Shown here: positions 6,618 to 12,339 of the stretch, piece after piece
Layout: each line of letters begins with the position of its first letter
How positions within the stretch are numbered: the first letter of the stretch is position 1
Assembly (NCBI RefSeq): GCF_023228785.1
Contig: NZ_JALOAN010000050.1
Span: 1 to 12,339, forward strand
Direction of reading: 5' to 3'
Length of the DNA: 12,339 nt
Source of the DNA: Sulfurimonas sp.
Lineage (GTDB): Bacteria > Campylobacterota > Campylobacteria > Campylobacterales > Sulfurimonadaceae
The notes under the pieces: model-generated
The model's input: only the letters and a program-made list of their open reading frames with translations
Databases searched by the model: none
What the model was told of the DNA's origin: nothing
Program-made: the position numbers and the translations under genes

Positions 6618-7134
6618 ATTTAGAAATACTTCACCAACTATTGGTAAAAACACTTGGATAGCTCCTTCGGCTGATGTTATAGGAGATGTGACTTTTGGAG
6701 AGGACTGCTCTATTTGGTTTGGAACTATCATCAGAGGCGATGTTCATTTTATTAAAATTGGAGATAGAGTAAGCGTTCAAGATCTAAGCATGATCCATGT
6801 TACGCACTACAAAAAAGCAGATAAAAGCGACGGTCATCCTACTATTGTGGGAGATGATGTAACTATTGGTCATAGAGTTATGCTTCATGGTTGCACCATA
6901 GAAAATGCTTGCCTTATAGGGATGGGAGCTACTATTTTAGATGGGGCTATTATTGGCAAAGAGAGTATTGTAGGAGCTGACGCACTTGTGACAAAAAACA
7001 AGGTCTTTCCTCCAAGATCTCTTATTATGGGAAGTCCAGCTAAGGTTGTTAGAGAGTTAAGTGAGCAAGAAGTAGAAGAACTTTATGCATCTGCCTTAAG
7101 ATACGTAGGCTTTAAAAATGAATACCAAAACTAA
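6607..7134 (+). CDS. Gamma-class carbonic anhydrase-like hexapeptide protein (YrdA/PaaY type)
   Basis: This 175-residue left-handed beta-helix protein carries repeated hexapeptides (for example IGDVTF, VGDDVTIG, IGMGATI, IGKESIVGADA). The three zinc-ligand histidines of gamma-carbonic anhydrases are in the right places: H64 (SMIHVTH), H89 and H94 (IGHRVMLHG). RGDVHFIKIGDRVSVQD (43-59) is the family signature. It should be trimeric and cytosolic, since no signal peptide is seen. Many short YrdA-type members lack the acidic loop of the Methanosarcina enzyme, and their carbonic anhydrase activity is variable. The start chosen is ATG 6607, with AGAAG (6596-6600) 6 bases upstream; ATG 6601 would leave no spacing, and ATG 6565 lies deep in ppk1. 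It overlaps ppk1 by 11 bases and is 3 bases from the next gene. Confidence 0.88.
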   Translation: MIYKFRNTSPTIGKNTWIAPSADVIGDVTFGEDCSIWFGTIIRGDVHFIKIGDRVSVQDLSMIHVTHYKKADKSDGHPTIVGDDVTIGHRVMLHGCTIENACLIGMGATILDGAIIGKESIVGADALVTKNKVFPPRSLIMGSPAKVVRELSEQEVEELYASALRYVGFKNEYQN

Positions 7135-7137
7135 GTA

Positions 7138-7752
7138 ATGCCAGAATTTTTCATCTTTGCCGATATCATCGGTATCACAGCTTTTAGCATAAGTGGCTTT
7201 CTTGTCGCCATAAAAAACAGACTCGACATTCTAGGCATACTCATAGCATCAGCACTAACAGCTCTAGGAGGTGGAATCATAAGAGATGCCATCCTTTGCT
7301 CAACTCCTTTTGCTTTTAGCTCTTTATATCCTGCTATCACACTTTTTTTGAGTCTTTTTGCAGCTTTTGTTTTTAAACTTTACAATAAACCATCATTGGA
7401 ACAGAAGTGGATCTTTGTAGTAAGTGATACCATTGGACTTGTTGCATTTAGCATTACTGGGGCTATCTTAGCCATAAACGCCGAGTATAATTTTTTTGGG
7501 ATTATGATACTTAGTTTTATAACAGCTATGGGTGGAGGAGTGACAAGAGATGTTATGATAAACCAAGTCCCTACAGTTCTTATAAGTGACTTTTACGGCT
7601 CTATTGCAGTTATAGTTGCCCTACTTTTAGCGCTCTTAGAGACATTAGATATTTTAAATGCTCTAAGTATCTCAAGTGTGGCAATTTTTTCTATAGTCCT
7701 TAGACTTATTGCTTTTAAGCGAGGTTGGCAACTACCTAAGTTTAACGCTTGA
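7138..7752 (+). CDS. TRIC-type/UPF0126 membrane channel protein
   Basis: This 204-residue integral membrane protein is made of two repeated halves of about 90-100 residues, each with three hydrophobic helices and a GGG-x2-RD motif (GGGIIRD at 44-50, GGGVTRD at 132-138). This is the YicG/UPF0126 architecture, shown in prokaryotes to form trimeric TRIC-like cation channels. The ATG follows the stop of the upstream gene by 3 bases and lacks a clear Shine-Dalgarno, so it probably depends on translational coupling. That makes it the third gene of the ppk1 transcript. Its 3' end overlaps the convergent NosL-like gene by 11 bases. A cation (possibly K+) leak or counter-ion function is the family expectation, not shown here. 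Confidence 0.87.
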   Translation: MPEFFIFADIIGITAFSISGFLVAIKNRLDILGILIASALTALGGGIIRDAILCSTPFAFSSLYPAITLFLSLFAAFVFKLYNKPSLEQKWIFVVSDTIGLVAFSITGAILAINAEYNFFGIMILSFITAMGGGVTRDVMINQVPTVLISDFYGSIAVIVALLLALLETLDILNALSISSVAIFSIVLRLIAFKRGWQLPKFNA

Positions 7753-8236
7753 AGTCTTTTTTTGTAACTTCAAGGGCTCCTTTAAAACTCATAATTTCTC
7801 CACCATACTTATCTTGAAATTCTTTAGCCATAGACCTGTTTAAAAAAGCGTACTTACTAACTCTAGTCATAGTCCCTCTTATATTACTTCCAACTACATA
7901 ATAAGCATCACTAACTGGGATAAACTTTAGTGAATCAACGTCAACAACTTTAGGATTTTTAAGAGTCACACCCTCTCCTAAATGATCTTCTAAGCAGTGA
8001 ATTGAACAATATTGATAGTGGCGTTTTTCATCCTCTGCAGCGTGGCTAGTCTTATAGTACCTTATCAAGTTCATCCCACATCTCACACAAGACTCTTTAT
8101 CCTTGCCACTTTGAGTTAGAGTTGCTTCTTGTGCTGATACTGACTGAAACATAGCCGATTTTATATGTGGTTCTTTATCTATAGTACATCCAGCAAAAAG
8201 TAGAGCTATCACTAAAATTACATATATTTTCTTCAT
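7742..8236 (-). CDS. NosL-family copper-binding lipoprotein
   Basis: This is a 164-residue exported lipoprotein. The N-terminus is a signal peptide ending in the lipobox LFAGC (lipidated C17). After it come CVRCGM (50-55) and YQYCSIHC (74-81), both thiol and Met/His pairs able to bind Cu(I). The C-terminal part (VVGSNIRGTM, then AKEFQDKYGGEIMSF) matches the NosL/TlpB fold. NosL supplies copper to nitrous oxide reductase, but family members occur without it and no nos gene is in this window. ATG 8236 has AAGGAT about 6 bases upstream. The gene is divergent from the ScsD-like gene across a 75-base spacer and its stop lies within the end of the TRIC gene. A role as periplasmic copper chaperone is inferred. 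Confidence 0.85.
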   Translation of the reverse strand: MKKIYVILVIALLFAGCTIDKEPHIKSAMFQSVSAQEATLTQSGKDKESCVRCGMNLIRYYKTSHAAEDEKRHYQYCSIHCLEDHLGEGVTLKNPKVVDVDSLKFIPVSDAYYVVGSNIRGTMTRVSKYAFLNRSMAKEFQDKYGGEIMSFKGALEVTKKDFKR

Positions 8237-8311
8237 TTTTTTATCCTTGTGTTTTTTATATTAATGTATATTAGCAACTAAGAATTAAAAAAGTGTTAAA
8301 GTGACAATATT

Positions 8312-8830
8312 ATGACAAAATCTCTGATTATTAAACAAAAGTTGAAAAAGTATATAAAAGAGATAGCTCTTTTTATACTTATTATGACTGTGATTGCAAA
8401 TGTTATTAGTTTTTATAAGAGCATGGATTTAAACAAGCAAAAACTCCAAGAGATGAGTGTTACTCTCTTAGATAAAACAAGTTATACACATCCAAAAGAT
8501 AAACCTATCTTAATTCATTTTTGGGCAACTTGGTGCCCTACTTGTAAACTAGAAGCTTCAAATATTCAGAGCATCTCAAAAGACTATGAAGTACTTACTA
8601 TTGCGGTAAATTCTGGATCTAACGAAGAGATAAAAGAGTATATGAGTAAAAATAGTTTTGATTTTAAAGTTTATAGTGATGAGAGTGTTTTTTTTGCAAA
8701 AGAGTTTAAGATTGCAGCTTATCCAACTACATTTATATATGACAAAGATAAAAATCTAATCTTTAGTGAGGTTGGTTTTACAAGTACTTTAGGGCTTTAC
8801 TTTAGAATGTGGATAGCAGATAAGTTTTAG
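8312..8830 (+). CDS. ScsD/TlpA-like membrane-anchored thiol:disulfide oxidoreductase
   Basis: The product is 172 residues. One N-terminal membrane segment (about 17-34) with positive residues before it anchors a periplasmic thioredoxin-fold domain. The redox site is WATWCPTC (71-78; C75, C78) and the cis-proline is P138 in AAYPTTF. The SGSNEEIKEYM stretch (101-111) and the ending GFTSTLGLYFRMW (155-167) match the ScsD (suppressor of copper sensitivity) subgroup better than cytochrome c-maturation TlpA/ResA. The start at ATG 8312 has only a weak AAGTG upstream (8299-8303). It is divergent from the NosL-like gene and converges on the molybdenum enzyme gene. It may reduce or protect cysteines of exported metalloproteins; the partner is unknown. 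Confidence 0.85.
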   Translation: MTKSLIIKQKLKKYIKEIALFILIMTVIANVISFYKSMDLNKQKLQEMSVTLLDKTSYTHPKDKPILIHFWATWCPTCKLEASNIQSISKDYEVLTIAVNSGSNEEIKEYMSKNSFDFKVYSDESVFFAKEFKIAAYPTTFIYDKDKNLIFSEVGFTSTLGLYFRMWIADKF

Positions 8831-8831
8831 T

Positions 8832-8857
8832 AGCTAAAGGGAAAGATCCCTTTAGCT
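8832..8857. terminator. Bidirectional hairpin between scsD-like and molybdopterin oxidoreductase genes
   Basis: AGCTAAAGGGA (8832-8842) and TCCCTTTAGCT (8847-8857) form a perfect 11-bp stem around AAGA. It begins one base after the end of the ScsD-like gene and contains the stop codon of the convergent gene (8852-8854). The + side continues CTTTAAGTTTATATTG, moderately T-rich; the minus side is less so. It is probably a shared intrinsic terminator. Confidence 0.75.
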
Positions 8858-11800
8858 CTTTAAGTTTATATTGTAAGCCTCATCTGAGAGTGGTACCCAT
8901 GGGCGTTTTATATGTTTTGGACGGCGTATCTTATCGTTAACATCTAGTCCACGAGTAAGTTCATCTCTCCATCCTTGATAGATTTTAAAGTTGTTTTCAT
9001 AATTTACATGAATATCACCTATCTTATCGCCACTTTGAGCAGGCTCTAAGATAACCTTTTGGTGCCAACAGTGCATCCCTGAGATTGGATCTGGGTGAGC
9101 TGCTGCAACTGCATTTTGCCATGAACCACTTAGTCCATCCCACCAGATATTTCCACTATCTCTGTTGTAGTCTGCAAATCTTTTAGCATGAAAAGGTTTG
9201 ATGCCCTCTACATACTTTAACTTTCCTACTTTGCCGTCCATTTGAAGTTCAGCAGTTGGAACGCCAAAGCTATTAAGTCCACCCGTTCCATCATAATCTT
9301 CAATCTTGATTTGAGCACCATCTTTACCTGCATTCTCAGGAGAGTGTGCAATAAAAGCAGGATCATTCATATCTCTTTTTATTGGTTGTGAGTTTACTTT
9401 ACCAGCACTAACACCGTTTGGAATTGAGACTGAGTTTACAAGTTTCCATCTACCACCGTGATGTGAACAAGCAAGAGTTCCAGGAAGTACGCCCTCAGTA
9501 GGAACTGCCATAGCTACGAAATATCCAGACTCTAATCCTGTAACACTATCTGTAATTCTTACACGAATAGCATCTCCACGTTTAAATCCTTGACGAGTTG
9601 CATCTTTTGTTGATATCCAGATTGGATCATGATTTTGAGAGATCTCCATAAGATGTTTAGAGTTTGCTGAACGAGTGTGAATGTTATATGGCAATCTAAA
9701 TACAGTATTTAGTGCATATGAATTCTCTTCTGTCATATACATATGATTTACATGCGATACGATATGAACCATCTCTTTTTTCTCTTCTTCACTTCTTGGG
9801 TAAAAAGGTATAGCATACTCTGGCCACTTCCAATCTTCTGCAATCCACTCACAAAAGAAATCTAGTTTCTTGTCTAGTGTTGCAAAACCTTCCATCTTTT
9901 TGCCATCAATCTCAATACCTATAGACTTCTTCTTACCATGACTATCAGCTGTCATAACACCAGTTCTTTTATCTATAGTTACGTCTTGTTTGTCATACTT
10001 ATGACCATGAGAGATATAACTCTCTCCATCATCTATAACTTCTCTCTCTTGAGGCGAGTAGATATGGTTTTCTTCCATCCAAACACCATGATCTCTCATA
10101 TACTCATAGATTGGAAACTCTGCATTTTTATATCTTGAGTCGTTCGTAGCAGTAGATTTAAGATTTGGTAAGTTATCACCAAATGCTGCATCATACCACT
10201 CAGCGATTGTAACAGGAGTGCCAGGAGTTTTTTTAGACTCCCACATAGATCTAATAGACTTAGTCTTAGCATCATCTAAGAAGATATCACCTTTTGGATC
10301 TATATAATTTACACATAGATCAAACCAAAATTCATTCTCTTCCCAAACTTCACCAAGACCTGCTTTTATATGAGCTTCTAGTGTAGCACGAGCTGGATTT
10401 TTAGGCTTCCATCCCATTTTCTCTAGTGCTACGCGCATAACTGGTTGACGAAATGATGTCCAACGAGCTGGCATTGTAGCCTCTGAGTGCTGATCATGTC
10501 TCTCACCAGCTAGTCCCACAGGTAAGATGTAATCAACATACCAGTTAGTCTCAGACCATACAGGAGAGAGGTTAAATGTTAACTCCATTTTCTTTTCATC
10601 TTTGATAGTTTCTATCCATCTAAAACCATCCGGATTTATCCAAACAGGATTATACATACGAGGAATCCAAACAGATAATTTTTGAGGAACATTAAGCCCT
10701 CTATCTATCCATTTTTGTTGCCACTCAGTATCTGAGAGAAGATGTGGTAGTAAAAATGACAGTTCATAAGTAGAAAGAGGCCATTCAGGTGGCCAAGAAA
10801 GTTCATTGTATACATCAACTTTTGGAATATCAGCACCTCTTTTTCCTTGACCAACTGTAGCACTTCCACCTTTTCCGGCAACTGAAATAACATGCCAGTG
10901 ATGAAAAAATGTACCACCCTCAGGACCAATTGCACCACGAAGTGCAAGTGAGAAATAACCAGTTCTTCCAGCAGTCCATCCACCTCTGTTTCCAGCAGAT
11001 GATGCTCTCCAATAGTATGAAGATACAGAAGTTCCAGCCCAGATAAACATATCGTATAACTCTTCAAGTTTATGAGCAGGGACATGTGTCTCTTTAGCTG
11101 CATACTCAAGTGTAAATGGAGCATAAGTCTCTTTTAAAACTTCCATAAAATCTTCAAACTCATTTCCATTAGGAACTTTAGATATGTACTTTTTGCTAAC
11201 CATGTATTCTAAGTATTTTTTATTGTCTAAAAAGACTTCCCAGTTGATCCACTTTTTAACAAACTCTTTATCTACTTTTCCTTCACTTAAAACTCTTTGA
11301 GCTAAGTATAGATATATAGCTGGTTCAGTTCCAGGCCATACTGATATCCATAGATCTGCCATACCAGCGGAATTTGATAGACGAGGATCCATAACTACAA
11401 GTTTAGCTCCCTTTGCTCTTGCATCTGCAATAAAAGAAGCTGATTGTTGAAAGTAGTGTCCAGCATCTGCCGCGTGAGATGAGTTAAGGAAAATTAGCTT
11501 TGCATTTGCCCAGTCTGGAGATGGTCTATCGTCGTTAGCCCACTGTATAATTCCTGTACGAGCATTTGCTGAACAGATATTAGTATGTGAGTTAAACGCA
11601 TCACAGCCTAGTGTATGCCAAACCTTACCAGTAAAGCCATTTTCATTTGGACGACCAACATGAAACATTACGGTTTTCTTAGATAGCTCATCGCCAACTC
11701 TAAGAGTATCACCCATCTTTTTACCGATGGCAGTCATTGCCTCATCCCAAGTTGTACGAACCCATTTACCTTCACCGCGAGCAGATCCAGGAGCACGCTT

Positions 11801-12268
11801 AAGTGGAAATGCTATTCGATCTGGATCATACATTTGTGATTGTGCAGCGTAACCTTTTGCGCAGTTTCTTCCACGAGATGCAGCGTGAAGAGGATTACCC
11901 ATATACTTCTTAACTGTAAATGTTTTCTTGTCAATCCATGCAGTCAAACCACAAGAAGCTTCACAATTTGAACATGCAGTTGGAACTATCATATAGTCGT
12001 TTACTTCTATACCTTTTGGATTGTCCTCACTTCTTACACCGTGACGATCGATTCCGCCTCTTTTCCAATCATTTCCATCAAGCTCTTTAAAATCAGCCCA
12101 CTCCTCCATAGGAGGATAGAATGATAATGAATCGGGGGTATTTGTAAACTTGCTTTGTGAGATAGACTCAGCTTGTGCGTCTGCAGTAAACACACCCTTA
12201 GCTATAACAGCACCAGCAACAGTGAATGCGGCGCCTTTTAAAAATGTTCTTCTACTTTGTAAATACAT
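8852..12268 (-). CDS. Tat-exported molybdopterin oxidoreductase, catalytic subunit, unassigned substrate
   Basis: This 1138-residue member of the DMSO reductase (bis-MGD) superfamily begins with a twin-arginine signal (SRRTFLK, 5-11; hydrophobic to 28; likely cleavage after ADAQA at 33), so it acts in the periplasm. The N-terminal [4Fe-4S] ligands are C99, C102, C106 and C136. The probable molybdenum ligand is C232 (HTNICSANAR). VWPGTEPAIYL (310-320) is a cofactor-binding block, and the C-terminal dinucleotide-binding domain starts near 835 and includes CSHHGGRW (934-941) and GMHCWHQ (1064-1070). A cysteine ligand places it near polysulfide, thiosulfate, tetrathionate and arsenate reductases. 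It is much longer than PsrA/PhsA (about 760), with extra sequence near 655-830. GGGAG is 6 bases before ATG. A hydrophobic frame ends 10 bases upstream, so it is probably the last gene of an operon. Substrate and direction are unknown. Confidence 0.88.
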   Translation of the reverse strand: MYLQSRRTFLKGAAFTVAGAVIAKGVFTADAQAESISQSKFTNTPDSLSFYPPMEEWADFKELDGNDWKRGGIDRHGVRSEDNPKGIEVNDYMIVPTACSNCEASCGLTAWIDKKTFTVKKYMGNPLHAASRGRNCAKGYAAQSQMYDPDRIAFPLKRAPGSARGEGKWVRTTWDEAMTAIGKKMGDTLRVGDELSKKTVMFHVGRPNENGFTGKVWHTLGCDAFNSHTNICSANARTGIIQWANDDRPSPDWANAKLIFLNSSHAADAGHYFQQSASFIADARAKGAKLVVMDPRLSNSAGMADLWISVWPGTEPAIYLYLAQRVLSEGKVDKEFVKKWINWEVFLDNKKYLEYMVSKKYISKVPNGNEFEDFMEVLKETYAPFTLEYAAKETHVPAHKLEELYDMFIWAGTSVSSYYWRASSAGNRGGWTAGRTGYFSLALRGAIGPEGGTFFHHWHVISVAGKGGSATVGQGKRGADIPKVDVYNELSWPPEWPLSTYELSFLLPHLLSDTEWQQKWIDRGLNVPQKLSVWIPRMYNPVWINPDGFRWIETIKDEKKMELTFNLSPVWSETNWYVDYILPVGLAGERHDQHSEATMPARWTSFRQPVMRVALEKMGWKPKNPARATLEAHIKAGLGEVWEENEFWFDLCVNYIDPKGDIFLDDAKTKSIRSMWESKKTPGTPVTIAEWYDAAFGDNLPNLKSTATNDSRYKNAEFPIYEYMRDHGVWMEENHIYSPQEREVIDDGESYISHGHKYDKQDVTIDKRTGVMTADSHGKKKSIGIEIDGKKMEGFATLDKKLDFFCEWIAEDWKWPEYAIPFYPRSEEEKKEMVHIVSHVNHMYMTEENSYALNTVFRLPYNIHTRSANSKHLMEISQNHDPIWISTKDATRQGFKRGDAIRVRITDSVTGLESGYFVAMAVPTEGVLPGTLACSHHGGRWKLVNSVSIPNGVSAGKVNSQPIKRDMNDPAFIAHSPENAGKDGAQIKIEDYDGTGGLNSFGVPTAELQMDGKVGKLKYVEGIKPFHAKRFADYNRDSGNIWWDGLSGSWQNAVAAAHPDPISGMHCWHQKVILEPAQSGDKIGDIHVNYENNFKIYQGWRDELTRGLDVNDKIRRPKHIKRPWVPLSDEAYNINLKS

Positions 12269-12278
12269 CTAATTCTCC

Positions 12279-12339
12279 CTAACTCATTGGTAATAATTGT
12301 GGAATTGTTAGCCAAACATGCTTAACTAACCACAGACCT
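12279..12339 (-). CDS. C-terminal end of an upstream gene, possibly a membrane subunit (partial)
   Basis: On the minus strand one frame is open from the right edge (first full codon at 12338) to TAG at 12281-12279, giving 19 residues that end WLTIPQLLPMS. The other two forward frames from the edge contain early stops. The peptide is hydrophobic and tryptophan-rich, as at the end of a membrane helix, and it stops 10 bases before the ATG of the molybdopterin enzyme, with the RBS of that gene in the gap. This fits an operon in which a NrfD/PsrC-like or cytochrome b-like anchor precedes the catalytic subunit. The sequence is too short to assign a family, and it could be non-coding. Confidence 0.4.
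   Translation of the reverse strand, partial: GLWLVKHVWLTIPQLLPMS

Noticed and set aside
7131..7340. 69-codon minus-strand frame inside the TRIC gene
   Set aside because: Antisense to a recognisable membrane protein, with no RBS and no domain.
8263..8274. TAAT-N4-ATTA as a Crp/Fnr-type operator between the NosL-like and ScsD-like genes
   Set aside because: Only 4-base AT-only arms in an AT-rich spacer; it does not match TTGAT-N4-ATCAA or TTAAC-N4-GTTAA closely enough.
9938..10138. 66-codon + strand frame inside the molybdopterin oxidoreductase gene
   Set aside because: Antisense shadow with no independent support.
10705..11124. 139-codon minus-strand frame in another frame of the molybdopterin oxidoreductase gene
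   Set aside because: The real frame continues unbroken through this interval with conserved motifs, so this is an out-of-frame artefact; there is no sign of a frameshift.
8852..12268. ActB subunit of alternative complex III
   Set aside because: The four N-terminal Fe-S cysteines, a candidate Mo ligand and a Tat signal on one Mo-type chain are intact, whereas ActB lacks the molybdenum cofactor. No Act partner genes are visible, though the flank is not in the window.
12299..12334. Inverted repeat GTTAG...CTAAC (with TGTGG/CCACA nearby) as an operator for the molybdenum enzyme gene
   Set aside because: The arms are short, separated by 14 bases with an asymmetric bulge, and lie in the probable coding end of the upstream gene.

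Overview
The window looks like a stretch of chromosome from an AT-rich, respiring, probably chemolithotrophic member of the Campylobacterota (Epsilonproteobacteria), most likely near Sulfurimonas. The evidence is codon and base use, -10 boxes without a recognisable -35, a NosL-type lipoprotein, an ATP-type PEP carboxykinase and a Tat-exported molybdenum enzyme of the polysulfide/thiosulfate/tetrathionate reductase branch. The genus is inference. I see no insertion sequence, phage gene, CRISPR array or rRNA.

Layout. Bases 1-194 hold the 3' end of uvrB (+). A 108-base gap follows, with a 12-bp palindrome and a REP-like hairpin, then a DedA-family membrane protein gene with a TTG start (303-866, +). 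This converges on pckA (887-2464, -) across a shared hairpin. A tRNA-Val(GAC) gene (2596-2671, +) has the rare base C at position 33. The 3' end of ogt (2642-3151, -) runs into it antisense. ogt and lnt (3219-4454, +) are divergent, and lnt has a -10 box so close to its ATG that its mRNA may be leaderless. Next is a tight + strand set: ppk1 (4503-6617), a gamma-carbonic-anhydrase-like gene (6607-7134) and a TRIC/UPF0126 membrane protein gene (7138-7752). The last overlaps the tail of a NosL-like lipoprotein gene (7742-8236, -). A ScsD/TlpA-like thiol oxidoreductase gene (8312-8830, +) is divergent from nosL. It converges through a strong hairpin on a 1138-residue Tat-dependent molybdopterin oxidoreductase gene (8852-12268, -). 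A truncated hydrophobic reading frame (from 12338 down to 12279) lies just upstream of that gene and may be the end of its membrane-anchor subunit.

How the genes fit together. Most of the window is housekeeping: excision repair, alkyl-DNA repair, gluconeogenesis, lipoprotein acylation, polyphosphate synthesis and a tRNA. The accessory interest lies at the right end. There, three exported proteins sit together: a copper-type NosL lipoprotein, a thioredoxin-fold ScsD-like protein and a very long, unassigned molybdenum enzyme. A link between metal or thiol maturation and a respiratory sulfur, selenium or arsenic oxyanion enzyme is possible, but it is inferred only from proximity. Smaller points worth checking are the C33 tRNA, the tRNA/ogt antisense overlap, the leaderless-type lnt start, a terminator-like hairpin inside lnt, and the short C-terminus of Lnt, which ends in three different stop codons in a row.
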